A program made the translations under genes and the position numbers. A DNA stretch of 64,000 nucleotides from a bacterium (GTDB lineage: Bacteria > Planctomycetota > Planctomycetia > Planctomycetales > Planctomycetaceae): the NCBI GenBank assembly GCA_016124895.1, contig WGMU01000021.1, positions 1-64,000 of the forward strand. The letters are read 5' to 3'. The notes beneath the pieces are model-generated. The model worked only from the letters and a program-made list of their open reading frames with translations. It was not told the origin of the DNA and ran no database searches. Shown here one piece after another: positions 24,044-33,431 of this stretch (its first letter is position 1; each line of letters opens with the position of its first letter).

Positions 24044-25756
24044 TCACTTCTGTGCCGGAAAGCCACCGATAAAGACCGGGTCGATGAAGTGCTGATCGTC
24101 CAGGGCGTCCTGCAGGAACAGCTCCTCGACGTGATCGCCGATCGAGTAACCGAGGTCCGACAGATCGATGCCGACGGCCAGACCGCGGAACTTCACGACC
24201 TGACGCCGAGGTGTACAATCGACTGATTCCAGTTCAGTGATTGACCGAACCGGCTGGCCAAACATGAAGACGTCGAAGTCCGTCAGATCGAGAGCCGACG
24301 GGGATTCCATCGTGAGATCAAACACGCGGATCGTGTGAGAATGCAGACCCGGCCGAAACTTCAACGGGCTGATGTGAAACGCATCGCCATCCGGAGGGTT
24401 CGCAAAGGTCTGCAGATCGAACAGAACAAGGTCCGCTCCAGGGCCATTCATCACCGGAGACTGAAAACGGATGGCCATGCCTGGTGTCCCGGCCTCCGGA
24501 TCGAGGCTCGGATCAGCGGTCAACGGTTCTTCGCTGCCGCCGGGATTGATCACTCCTGTGACCAGGCTGCGGTCGGCAGTCAGATCACGACGCTGTGCCG
24601 GCAGCGTTCTGCCGCTGCAGAGGAACGCTCCGGACTCGCCGCGAAACCAGGTCACTTCAACCGGAATGAGTTCTTCCACGGGAATCTCACAGACCACTCC
24701 GTCGCGCTGCACCGTGACGCTGATCAGCTCTTCGGCGTCACCGTCACGTCCGGTCGTCGCTTTGTATGAAACGACTCGGTCGGGCAACCGACGCCGATAG
24801 CGGGCCACGTCAAACGGAATCGTATCCGCGGTAAATTCGCCGACGTGAGCAAACTTCTGAGCGTTGTTCGCCGTCAGCCGAACGGCCGACTCGTCGACGA
24901 CACCAGAGCCAGCACGACCGCGTGGACTTTCGCGTCGCTCATAAATGTCCGCCGCGCCTTCGACGACCTGGACTTCGGTCTCACTGGTTTCCGAGACGTT
25001 AACCGTGAACCGTGTGCCGCGATCAACGACGCGCGTGACGGGCGTCTCGATACGGAAACCTTCGGCGCCATCCGGTGCGTGGACTGAGCAGCGGCCGACA
25101 TCCAGTGCGAGACTCTCAGCCGAGGCAACACGAAAGACTGCCGGGCCTTCAATGATCGCGGAAGCTCCCTTCGGAAACGCCAGTTCGACCAGACCGCTCA
25201 TCAGCACATAGTCGCGCTGGCGCGAGAGCGACGACCCGACGGGCGGCGACAGTTCGCCGAAGAATTTCGCGTGCGACTGGCTGGCAAGGTGAACGGTTTC
25301 GTCAGCCGAAACATCGGACGTCGGCACCATCCAGAAGGGCCACGAGATCAGCAGAGCAAGAACAAGTCCGGCGACGGCGATCAGGCTGCGAATCACTGAC
25401 CGGCGACGGCGACCTGCGGGAATGCGAGCCTGGCGGTCACTGGAAGTTTTGACCGGCGCTTGATGACACACAGGATGCCGGTCCCACTTCTGCACTTGCC
25501 CCATTACACCGACGACGAAACTGTCACCGTCAGTTGGAAGCTGCGTCAGCGTCTTTGCGACGAACTGCTCGTGCCGGGCAACTTCTTCGGCGGCAACCAG
25601 GCCGAGCATCCGGTGTGTCTGGAACAGGTCGGCGGCCTGCTTCAGCAAGCCATCGTCGGACGCCAGCAGTTCCTGCAGTTCCGCCACACCGGCTTGGTCG
25701 AGTTCACCTTCGAGGTAATCGGTCCAGAGTTCTTCAAAGCGATCCTGCGGACTCAC
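24044..25756 (-). CDS. FecR-domain anti-sigma protein
   Basis: A 570-residue membrane protein. The N-terminal cytoplasmic part starts MSPQDRFEELWTDYLEGELD, the short helical form seen in planctomycete anti-sigma regulators. One transmembrane helix lies near 123-145 (SLIAVAGLVLALLISWPFWM). The FecR domain (about 185-275) contains LMSGLVELAFPKGASAIIEG and TPVTRVVDRGTRFTVNV. The last 250 residues are an outer beta-rich region without a clear family name. The start codon is GTG in a GTGA overlap with the sigma stop, with GGAGG 6 bases upstream. It should bind the ECF factor from the cytoplasmic side and sense an envelope signal, then release it. Cognate partner: the gene at 25753-26349. Confidence 0.88.
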   Translation of the reverse strand: MSPQDRFEELWTDYLEGELDQAGVAELQELLASDDGLLKQAADLFQTHRMLGLVAAEEVARHEQFVAKTLTQLPTDGDSFVVGVMGQVQKWDRHPVCHQAPVKTSSDRQARIPAGRRRRSVIRSLIAVAGLVLALLISWPFWMVPTSDVSADETVHLASQSHAKFFGELSPPVGSSLSRQRDYVLMSGLVELAFPKGASAIIEGPAVFRVASAESLALDVGRCSVHAPDGAEGFRIETPVTRVVDRGTRFTVNVSETSETEVQVVEGAADIYERRESPRGRAGSGVVDESAVRLTANNAQKFAHVGEFTADTIPFDVARYRRRLPDRVVSYKATTGRDGDAEELISVTVQRDGVVCEIPVEELIPVEVTWFRGESGAFLCSGRTLPAQRRDLTADRSLVTGVINPGGSEEPLTADPSLDPEAGTPGMAIRFQSPVMNGPGADLVLFDLQTFANPPDGDAFHISPLKFRPGLHSHTIRVFDLTMESPSALDLTDFDVFMFGQPVRSITELESVDCTPRRQVVKFRGLAVGIDLSDLGYSIGDHVEELFLQDALDDQHFIDPVFIGGFPAQK

Positions 25757-26349
25757 GACACACCTCCCTCAGCGGCTGCCATCTTCGTTTCGACGCACTG
25801 CTGCAGTTTCTGTCTCAACTGCCAGAGCTGTTTCTTGACCGCCGCTACTGAGCGACCGCTGCGAGCCGCCATTTCGTCCAAAGGAATCTCCTCGTCGTAC
25901 CGCCAGGTAATGAACCGCCGCAGATGCTCACCGAACTGCCCGAGACACTGCTCCAGATAATCGAGCTTCCTCGTCCACAGTTCCGGCGGTTCCGAGGCCC
26001 GGCGGTCCAGTTCTCTCTGCAGCAGATCCGGCGCATACCGAGCGTGATAATCCGCAACGCGACGCAGCCGGGTCGTCTCTGTCTTCAACTGATAGCGCGC
26101 GATCGTGAACAGCCACGCGGAAAAATTCGTCCCGATTTCAAATTCGCTCAACCGCATGTAGGCAGCCACAAACGTCCGCTGCGCAATTTCGTCGACGTCG
26201 ACTCCCGGCGGAGCCTGCGCCGCCAGCCACGCCCGCAAAGGGCGTTCAAACTGCCGCACGATGCGTTCAAATGCGGCCACCTCACCGTGCTGCACGCGGT
26301 GTAATGACTCGTCAAGCAGGTCGTCGGACGTCGTCTCGGAATTGCTCAT
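25753..26349 (-). CDS. ECF-type RNA polymerase sigma factor
   Basis: A 198-residue sigma-70 family factor. Region 2 is clear (VAAFERIVRQFERPLRAWLA, then VDEIAQRTFVAAY and NFSAWLFTIARYQLKTE). Region 4 has the HTH (RFITWRYDEEIPLDEMAARSGRSVAAVKKQLWQLRQKL). It resembles the Rhodopirellula/Verrucomicrobium family of ECF factors, which are often coupled to FecR proteins. The ATG at 26349 was chosen because region 2 follows it with a normal-length lead; the frame is open to 26400. It overlaps the FecR gene by 4 bp and heads the minus-strand cluster down to 12.8 kb, which it presumably controls. Confidence 0.92.
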   Translation of the reverse strand: MSNSETTSDDLLDESLHRVQHGEVAAFERIVRQFERPLRAWLAAQAPPGVDVDEIAQRTFVAAYMRLSEFEIGTNFSAWLFTIARYQLKTETTRLRRVADYHARYAPDLLQRELDRRASEPPELWTRKLDYLEQCLGQFGEHLRRFITWRYDEEIPLDEMAARSGRSVAAVKKQLWQLRQKLQQCVETKMAAAEGGVS

Positions 26350-26419
26350 GCCATTGACTATGGCAGATGGGGTCCTGCGGTTACCCCTGACGGAACACAT
26401 TTTCCGAATTTGTTTCCGG

Positions 26420-27280
26420 TCACTTCCCGATCAGCCTGCGGTCCTCAGTGCGATCGAGGATCCCCTCCAGAAACATCGCCACCTGCTGACCGAGGAATTC
26501 GTTCCCCGGACCGCTGAAGTGGACGTCATTGGGATTCTGCAGCTCGGCAAGCCGTGGCCTGACCGCCGTAAACAGATCATCGATCGCGATCTGATGCTTC
26601 GCCATCAACTCGGCAGCCGCGGCATTACGCTCGACAATCGAAGCCGCCACGTACTTCCTGTCGGAAACGTCCGGGATCGGCGTCGTACTCGCCCAGACCA
26701 GAGTGGCGCCCGTTCTGCTCATCCGATCAATGAGCTGTTCAAGACGCTGCGTGTAGTCAGCAAGCGGCGTCGCGCGATCGTGGATCCCGAAGTTGAAGTG
26801 AATGACGTCCCACTTGCCGTCCCCGAGCCAGACATCAATCTTTCTGACTCCGGTCGCTGTCGGACCACAATTGGCCGGAGCCCGATGCACGTTGGCCTTG
26901 CCGGTCAGTTCACGGCGAACCGTCTGTGTATACGCGCGTGAGACCGAATCGCCGATCAGCAGAACTCGCGGCAGCGCGGGATCGTCCTCAACGAAATCCC
27001 AGGCATTCGATCGTCCAGCAACTTTTTCGCGTTTATGAATCGGCAGATAGAATCCGCCCAGCTCCGCCTGGAGAGTCTTCTCCCAGGCCTGCCGTTCGGG
27101 CGAAAGACCTGCAACCCACGTCTGATATTTCGCGTCGAGTTCTGCTTCTTCCCGAGCCTTTCGGGCCTCCGCTTCCGTTGCGCTGGTCGGCTCGGTCCTG
27201 CTGGACTGAGCACTGCTTCGCACGGGCAGACACGACGCTGCCAGCAGAACCATCACAAGCGATCGAAGTCTCTGGTTCAT
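26420..27280 (-). CDS. secreted SGNH/GDSL hydrolase
   Basis: A 286-residue SGNH-fold esterase or lipase. Signal peptide MNQRLRSLVMVLLAASCLP is followed by a Glu/Arg-rich helix. Block I is GDSVS (110-114, Ser112 nucleophile), block II Gly is near 142, block III reads NFGIHD (163-168, Asn oxyanion residue), and block V is NPNDVHF (Asp252, His254). The full set of four residues is therefore present. Planctomycete members often lie near polysaccharide loci and may remove acyl groups from glycans, which is inference. AGGAAG precedes the ATG by 8 bases. It is 70 bp upstream of the sigma gene on the same strand, so read-through into the sigma operon is possible. Confidence 0.85.
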   Translation of the reverse strand: MNQRLRSLVMVLLAASCLPVRSSAQSSRTEPTSATEAEARKAREEAELDAKYQTWVAGLSPERQAWEKTLQAELGGFYLPIHKREKVAGRSNAWDFVEDDPALPRVLLIGDSVSRAYTQTVRRELTGKANVHRAPANCGPTATGVRKIDVWLGDGKWDVIHFNFGIHDRATPLADYTQRLEQLIDRMSRTGATLVWASTTPIPDVSDRKYVAASIVERNAAAAELMAKHQIAIDDLFTAVRPRLAELQNPNDVHFSGPGNEFLGQQVAMFLEGILDRTEDRRLIGK

Positions 27281-27407
27281 CAGGATACTTCCTTTTGTTT
27301 GTCTTCAGTGATCTCAGGCAACTCAAGTGACTCGCATTGAACGGCCGGCTGCGATGAGAATGAATCATCGTCTGCAGTCAACATCGTCCAGGAAAGGACT
27401 CAGCCGA

Positions 27408-29711
27408 ATGCTTGTTTCCAGTGTTGCTCCGTCCGGCCGTGCCGGGATTCTGCATCATTTCGACCTGTCTGACGAGGAGCGGCTGCGGAAGCACGGAACG
27501 GGAACGCACACGCCGATTGACAGCCTGACCGTCAGCGAAGCGACGACCGTCGACTTCGAGTGGCAGATTGGTGAAGAGCCTGTACGGACCGGCGGAGATC
27601 TGCTGGTTGTCTGGCGCTGGCCGTTTGACTGGAGCAATCTGCAGCCGGACGATCCAACCAGCGACGGCTTCATGCGGCTGGAGTTTCTGCCCGCTGGCGA
27701 CGCGATAGCAGAAGCCGACGGTGACTCGCAGGAAGCTGGCAACGTCGAACTGAGTCTTCGCTACAACTGGATTGCCGGCATCGAGCCGTGGCACCACCAG
27801 ATTCGTATCAACGTGGCGAGTGGCGAATTGCGTCGCGGCGACCGGGTCCGACTGACGTGCGGCGACCGCTCTCAAGGCGGCGGAGGCTGGCGGGCTCCGA
27901 CCTGCGTCGACGATGAGTGCCGCTTTCTGATGCTCATTGACCACCTCGGAGATCAGCGTCGGCATCGCCTGGTCCAGCAGCCAGCGTTCCGCATCACGCC
28001 GGAGCCAGCCGTTCAACTTCGTGCGGTCATCGTTGAGTGCGACGTCGCCATCGGTCAGCCGGTGACGCTGATCGTTCGTGGCGAAGACCGCTGGGGAAAC
28101 GCGACCGCGGTGCTCTCTCCGCCACACATTGCGGCGTCTGATGGCAGCACAGGCGCAACGATCACACCATGCGAAACAGAAATGGTGCGACCGGCGAATC
28201 ACTTCGCGGTGACGTTTCTGAAACCAGGCGATCACCAACTGACCGTTGCAGCGGGCGGCTTGTCGACCACTACGAATCGCGTCTGCGTCCGTGCCGCTCT
28301 GCCGGAGCTGCAGCTCTTCTGGGGCGATCTGCATTCCGGCCAGACGCAGACCGGCTGCGGTTCCGGATCTCTGGCTCAGTCGTACGCCTTCGGTCGCGAC
28401 GTTTCAGGACTGCAGTTCATGACCCACCAGGCCAACGATCATTACGTCACGCTCGATGACTGGCAGCACACCCGCGAGGTCACCAGGCAATACAACGAAT
28501 CGGGCCGCTTCGTGCCGATCCTCGGCTGTGAATGGAGCGCGCTGACCAAAGACGGCGGCGACCGCAACGTATTCTACTTCGACGACGAACCGCAACTGCG
28601 GCGCAGCGACCGCTTCTTCCGCGAGGCCGATCCCGACCCGACTCCAGACGCACGCACGGCACCCGAGTTTCACACGGCGTTTCGTGATCTGAACGTGCTG
28701 GTCAATCTGCACGTCGGCGGGCGCATGACGAATCTCGACTGGTACGAGCCGAAAATCGAGCGGCTGTGCGAGACACATTCGACCCACGGCACCGTCGAGT
28801 GGTTCTTCATGGACGCTCTGGCACGCGGTTACCGAGTCGGACTGACGGCGGGAACCGACGGTGTAATGGGGCGTCCCGGAGCCGACCATCCGGGCCGACG
28901 GCTGATCCGCAACCTGCGTAATGGCCTGACCGCCGTTTACGCGCGCGAGCTGACCCGCGAAGCGCTGTGGGAAGCGCTGCAGCAGCGCCGCTGTTACGCG
29001 ACAACCGGCGAGCGCATCCGACTGTGGTTTGAAGTCGACGGCGAGTTAATGGGCTCAGAACTGCAGACCGCGAACTCCCCGACGATCAGGTTTTGCGTTG
29101 ACGGAACGCAGCCGATCGAACGTGTCGATCTGTTTCGGGGCGTTGAGGTCATCCAGTCGTGGACGGTCTCTCCGCCAGTTGTGTCGCCAGGCAACGAGTC
29201 CGTCGAACTGCGGATTCTCTGGGGCGGCACGGAGCGCAAAGGGACTGCGCGGCTGCAGCGAGTCGACTGGGACGGAAGTCTGACCCTCTCAAGCCACACG
29301 GTCGAATTGATCGAATCGATCAACTTTCAATCGACGGAAGACCGCGCGACGGCGACCTCGCCCACGCAGATTGACTGGACCAGCCAGACGGCCGGTAACG
29401 CCGCCGGGATTCTGATCCGCGTACGCAGCAATGACTCAACCGAACTGACCTTCGCCACGGGACCGGCGACATTCACAGTGAAACTCGCCGACGTCCGCAG
29501 CGACACACATCGAGTCGACGCGGGCGGCGTCAACCGGTTCATCCAGATCGGACCGCCGCCAAACGCCAGTGGCGCGCAGTCGTTTGAGCAGGAATTCGTC
29601 GACACCGAACCATTCGACGGCGAATTTCCATACTGGATTCGAGTGACGCAGATCGATCAGTCGCTTGCCTGGAGCAGTCCGGTCTACGTGACGCGATTGC
29701 CGCAAGGTTAG
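27408..29711 (+). CDS. DUF3604-family protein (PHP-like), no signal peptide seen
   Basis: About 767 residues. The first 300 are beta-rich and resemble the domain that precedes DUF3604 (VDFEWQIGEEPVRTGGD, WNWR-like WRWPFDW). From about residue 303 the DUF3604 core begins LFWGDLHSGQTQTGCGSGS, followed by FMTHQANDHYVTLDDW, ILGCEWSALTKDGGDRNVFY, LVNLHVGGRMTN and GLTAGTDGVMGRPG. The DLH, HQAND and TAGTD motifs match metal ligands of the PHP phosphoesterase-like fold. Substrate is unknown. I chose the ATG at 27408 because AGGAAAGG lies 10 bases upstream; the frame is open to 27327. Its TAG stop shares bases with the TAA of the convergent gene (29708-29711). Confidence 0.78.
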   Translation: MLVSSVAPSGRAGILHHFDLSDEERLRKHGTGTHTPIDSLTVSEATTVDFEWQIGEEPVRTGGDLLVVWRWPFDWSNLQPDDPTSDGFMRLEFLPAGDAIAEADGDSQEAGNVELSLRYNWIAGIEPWHHQIRINVASGELRRGDRVRLTCGDRSQGGGGWRAPTCVDDECRFLMLIDHLGDQRRHRLVQQPAFRITPEPAVQLRAVIVECDVAIGQPVTLIVRGEDRWGNATAVLSPPHIAASDGSTGATITPCETEMVRPANHFAVTFLKPGDHQLTVAAGGLSTTTNRVCVRAALPELQLFWGDLHSGQTQTGCGSGSLAQSYAFGRDVSGLQFMTHQANDHYVTLDDWQHTREVTRQYNESGRFVPILGCEWSALTKDGGDRNVFYFDDEPQLRRSDRFFREADPDPTPDARTAPEFHTAFRDLNVLVNLHVGGRMTNLDWYEPKIERLCETHSTHGTVEWFFMDALARGYRVGLTAGTDGVMGRPGADHPGRRLIRNLRNGLTAVYARELTREALWEALQQRRCYATTGERIRLWFEVDGELMGSELQTANSPTIRFCVDGTQPIERVDLFRGVEVIQSWTVSPPVVSPGNESVELRILWGGTERKGTARLQRVDWDGSLTLSSHTVELIESINFQSTEDRATATSPTQIDWTSQTAGNAAGILIRVRSNDSTELTFATGPATFTVKLADVRSDTHRVDAGGVNRFIQIGPPPNASGAQSFEQEFVDTEPFDGEFPYWIRVTQIDQSLAWSSPVYVTRLPQG

Positions 29712-31696
29712 CTCGCCTGGCCGTTCTCCCGCGAGGGCGGCCGGTACAGCAACGCCAGTCGGCCGGACTTCGCATCGAAGAGGTAAATCGCTCGGTCTCG
29801 GAAGGCCCGGCGGGCGGCTTTGACGGTGTCTTCTTCCGAAGTCTGGCGATCCATTGGCAGGCGGCCGATGAGGATGTCTGCTGTCAGTGACGGGTGATTG
29901 CTGACGTAGTCGAGGTGCCGGTCGTCGGGATCGTGCCGGACGAAAACGAGTGCCGGCCGTTCGGTGACACGGCGGGCCAGCAACTGCCGGAAGAACTCGT
30001 ACCGGCTGCGGGGAAACGCAAACTGGTTGATGCCGACCGTCAGTCGGGACGCCCCCCAGAACGGCGGCACGGCGATCTGATTCAGCGTGATCGACGTCGC
30101 CAGCAGCAGGATCCACCAGACGGCCAGCCAGCGACGCTCGGCGATGCGTGAATACCGGACGATCAGCAGCGTCGCAGCAGCAGCCAGCAGGCACCACAGT
30201 ACGCCAGACTCAAACACGTAGTGCCAGTGCAGAATGCCGTCGTACCAGTACGGAATATGCACGGCGTGCAGCGACAGAATGCCGGCCGGGACCAGCCACC
30301 AGCGCGCGTCCAGCAGGCGACGACCGCTCGCCAGAAAAATCATCAGGGACAGGACCAGAGCAACAATGCTGAGCGTCCACTGCCAGCTTGCCAGTAGGCG
30401 GTGCCAGACGTTGGTGGCGGCCAGGTTCGCGTCGAGATTCTGCGCCCAGCGATCGTAATTCTCGAGCACGCGGTCAGTCAGCAACGGCTGCGCACGTTCG
30501 ACGTTATGGAAGCCGAACATGTGCCGCGGGGTGAAGAGTTCCGTGTAAAGCTGGTAAGGCGTTTTCGTCACGCTGCCGGTGATTGCCAGATTCGCGGCGC
30601 CGAGCAATCCGAACGCAATCATCAGCGGCACCGCCATGCTGACCGCCACGGTGAGAACAATCTGGAGCTGCGTCCGTAACTGCCGCACACCCCAGACAAC
30701 GACCCACAGTCCGCAGGGCAGAGCGAACCCAGCAGCAGTCATCGGGCGACAGAGCGCCGCGAAGCCGAGGCCGGCTCCGGCGAGAACTGCTGGCACGACG
30801 ACCGCTATCGGCTGAGTCGTCCGCAGTCGACGCAGCAGCTTCAGGAACTGCCACAGGAACAGGCCGAGGCCGACCAGCGTGGGCTGGTGAGCCAGCAGCG
30901 TGTTGCCGAACAGATCGATGCCCGGCGACAGGGCGACCAGCAGCCCGGCGATGAGGCCGACGCCGTTGCACGCGAGTTCGCGCCCGCACAGAAACACGAA
31001 GACGCACGTCAGTACGGTCGCCGCCCACGCTCCGGCGTAGACATTACCCGCCGCGAGAAACGGAGCGAACCAGGCTCCCGTACCAGGAAAGTAGCGGCTG
31101 GCAAACCGGCCCTCATTGAGCACGTGCATCTGATCAAACAGCCGCGGCACGTCCGGGTGACTCGGGAACGAGAAACGCCCCGCGAGATACGTCTCCGCCT
31201 GAAACAGGTAACTGAACTCGTCGTGAAACCCCGGCGGCAGTTCAGCGAACGTTTTCTCTGTGCCATTGATTTCGGTCGACGCGACGCGCAGGCAGGCTGC
31301 AGCCGAAACCGCAGCAACGATCAGCACTCCGATCAGAGTTCGGAACCGGCGACTCCAGCGGCTTCTGCGATCTTCGCCCGCTGAGAAATCAATTGGACCC
31401 TCGGCCAGCCAGCCCTCGATCGCCCGCAGCCAGGCAGGCGAGTGCGCGAGGATCGGCGAACGCAGCAACCAGAACAGCGGCAGCAGCAGAAACAGAATCG
31501 CGAAGGGTGAGCTGTCGACGTTCATATCGAACAGCCAGTCGACGGCACCACCTTCAAGCTGCTGCCAGCGCTGCGACTCCGCCCAGAGGATCAGACCGCA
31601 GCAGAGAATCAGCCCAATCAACAGCCCCAGACCGACGCGTCTTCGCAGCCGCCGATCCTGATCAGGCAAGGTTTCCTGGTCGACATCCGCCGTCAC
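29708..31696 (-). CDS. GT-C fold multi-membrane-span protein (PMT/ArnT-like)
   Basis: About 662 residues with some ten to twelve hydrophobic segments, for example VGLGLLIGLILCCGLILWA, FAILFLLLPLFWLL and TVLTCVFVFLCG. The first external loop carries PPGFHDEFSYLFQAETYLAG, the DE-containing loop typical of GT-C lipid-linked-sugar transferases; a long soluble tail follows the last span. The likely role is transfer of a sugar from a polyprenyl carrier to a glycan or protein. The start is a GTG at 31696 in a GTGA overlap with the sulfatase stop; the ATG at 31762 would overlap that gene by 70 bp and adds residues without a family match. Coupling to a sulfatase suggests a shared glycan, which is inference. 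Confidence 0.75.
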   Translation of the reverse strand: MTADVDQETLPDQDRRLRRRVGLGLLIGLILCCGLILWAESQRWQQLEGGAVDWLFDMNVDSSPFAILFLLLPLFWLLRSPILAHSPAWLRAIEGWLAEGPIDFSAGEDRRSRWSRRFRTLIGVLIVAAVSAAACLRVASTEINGTEKTFAELPPGFHDEFSYLFQAETYLAGRFSFPSHPDVPRLFDQMHVLNEGRFASRYFPGTGAWFAPFLAAGNVYAGAWAATVLTCVFVFLCGRELACNGVGLIAGLLVALSPGIDLFGNTLLAHQPTLVGLGLFLWQFLKLLRRLRTTQPIAVVVPAVLAGAGLGFAALCRPMTAAGFALPCGLWVVVWGVRQLRTQLQIVLTVAVSMAVPLMIAFGLLGAANLAITGSVTKTPYQLYTELFTPRHMFGFHNVERAQPLLTDRVLENYDRWAQNLDANLAATNVWHRLLASWQWTLSIVALVLSLMIFLASGRRLLDARWWLVPAGILSLHAVHIPYWYDGILHWHYVFESGVLWCLLAAAATLLIVRYSRIAERRWLAVWWILLLATSITLNQIAVPPFWGASRLTVGINQFAFPRSRYEFFRQLLARRVTERPALVFVRHDPDDRHLDYVSNHPSLTADILIGRLPMDRQTSEEDTVKAARRAFRDRAIYLFDAKSGRLALLYRPPSRENGQAS

Positions 31697-33177
31697 GATT
31701 TCGCTGCTCCGACTGCTCGACGCTTTTGCGGAGCACGCTGTTGTCGTGGCCGCTGCTTCCACTGCGACGCCTTTTCGGGATCGTAATCCCGGTTCGGCGT
31801 CGGCATGTTTGCTCCGACTCGATCTCGCCAGGCAGCGAGTTCCTGCTGCAGCGCTTTGGCAACTTCCGGTCGCTCGGCCGCGAGATTGTGCTTCTCGCTC
31901 AGGTCGCGCTTCAGGTCGTAAAGCTCGACGTGGCCGTCGTCGAAGTACTCGATCAGCTTCAGATCGCCCTTGCGGATCGCACCGGCCGGCGTGGTGTGGT
32001 GATAGTGCGGGTAGTGCCAGAACAGCGACCGGGCCGACAACTCACCACGTTGAGTCAGCAGCGGCACAAGGCTCACGCCGTCGAGCCGGTTCGTCAGAGC
32101 GGACTTTGTCTCCGGCCCGGCGAGTTCGACGAATGTCGGCAGCAGATCAACGCTCGACACCGGAACGTGACATTCGGCGCCGGCCGGAACGTGCCCCGGC
32201 CAGCGGACAATCAGCGGCTCACGAATGCCGCCTTCGTGCAGCGAACCTTTCTCGTCCCGCAGCGGCATGTTGACCATCACTGGCCCGCCCTGCTTATCGA
32301 ACCGCTGATACAGCCCGCCGTTATCCGAAAAGAAAACGAGCAGCGTGTCGTCGGCAAGCTGCAGTTCGTCGAGCTTCGCCATAATGCGGCCGAGGCTCTG
32401 ATCGATGTGCTCGACCATCGCTGCATAAACGGGATTGTTGACTCGGCCCGGCGGTTTCGGCTGCTTCTGCTCGTACTTCGTGATCAGTTCCTGCTTCGCT
32501 TCCAGCGGGATATGCACAGCGTAATGTGGCAGGTAGAGCAGGAACGGTTCGTCGCGGTGTTTCTCGATAAACTTTTCCGCATGATCAGTCAGCACGTCGG
32601 CGAGGTACGCGCCGTCTTCGATCTCTTCCGGCGGCGTCGTCCGGAAGTTCGGGAAAAAGTGTCGGCCGCCAGTGACCAGCATCTCATCGAAACCCTGACT
32701 GTCCGGGTTGTGCGTCGCTCCGCCGAGGTGCCACTTGCCGAACGCCGCCGACACGTAACCGGCCGGTTTGAGTGCTTCCGCGATCGTCACTTCCGAGTAC
32801 GGCAGTTCCTGGTTGAACTTCGGTACGGCGAGCTTCTCCCACGGACGCCAGTGGCCGGGAATAAAGTCGGTCAGGTTCACTGTCGCCGGGTACCGCCCCG
32901 TCATGATGCTGGCTCGAGTCGGCGAGCAGACCGGGCAGGCGGCGTACGCGTCGGTGAACCTCATCCCCTGTCGAGCCAGCCGGTCGATGTTCGGCGTTTC
33001 GTGAAACGGGTTGCCGTAACAGGCCGGATCGATCCAGCCCATATCGTCGACAAGAAACAGCACGATGTTCGGTGACCGGTTCAATCGAGTCGCCGGCTCG
33101 GCGCAGCTCGCTGCGATAGCACCGGGGCCGCTCAGAATGGAAACGAGTAGAAGTGTTTTGACAAGGTTGCGAGTCAT
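31693..33177 (-). CDS. secreted Cys-type sulfatase
   Basis: A 494-residue arylsulfatase-family enzyme that hydrolyses sulfate esters, probably of polysaccharides. After a signal peptide (MTRNLVKTLLLVSILSG...) the metal-site motif NIVLFLVDDMGW is at 37-48. The formylglycine motif is Cys84 in CPVCSPTRASIMTGRYP, so it needs a sulfatase-maturing enzyme not seen in this window. AAFGKWHLGG carries the conserved Lys-His pair, and LVFFSDNGG the later Asp-Asn metal ligands. A basic RPRQQRAPQKRRA tail ends the protein. Marine planctomycetes carry many such genes. It is translationally coupled to the GT-C gene. Confidence 0.94.
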   Translation of the reverse strand: MTRNLVKTLLLVSILSGPGAIAASCAEPATRLNRSPNIVLFLVDDMGWIDPACYGNPFHETPNIDRLARQGMRFTDAYAACPVCSPTRASIMTGRYPATVNLTDFIPGHWRPWEKLAVPKFNQELPYSEVTIAEALKPAGYVSAAFGKWHLGGATHNPDSQGFDEMLVTGGRHFFPNFRTTPPEEIEDGAYLADVLTDHAEKFIEKHRDEPFLLYLPHYAVHIPLEAKQELITKYEQKQPKPPGRVNNPVYAAMVEHIDQSLGRIMAKLDELQLADDTLLVFFSDNGGLYQRFDKQGGPVMVNMPLRDEKGSLHEGGIREPLIVRWPGHVPAGAECHVPVSSVDLLPTFVELAGPETKSALTNRLDGVSLVPLLTQRGELSARSLFWHYPHYHHTTPAGAIRKGDLKLIEYFDDGHVELYDLKRDLSEKHNLAAERPEVAKALQQELAAWRDRVGANMPTPNRDYDPEKASQWKQRPRQQRAPQKRRAVGAAKS

Positions 33178-33431
33178 CAGGGAGTCCGGCAGAAGTGAAT
33201 CGGCAGTTGACTGGAGCAGGTAACGGTTTCCGCTCGGAGAACTCGACTCAGAGAATAGGGCACGTCGACGAGTCTGAGTACCCGGCTGAAGACCTCAAAA
33301 AAGGGAACCTTCGCAGTCTACTTCGACTCTAAGCCGCGTTAGCATGGCCGTCCATTTCCGAGCCGCTGTTCAGGCGGTGCCGAATCACGAAGTCTTGCCG
33401 ACTGTTTTTCTTCTGCAAATGGAGCTGCACG

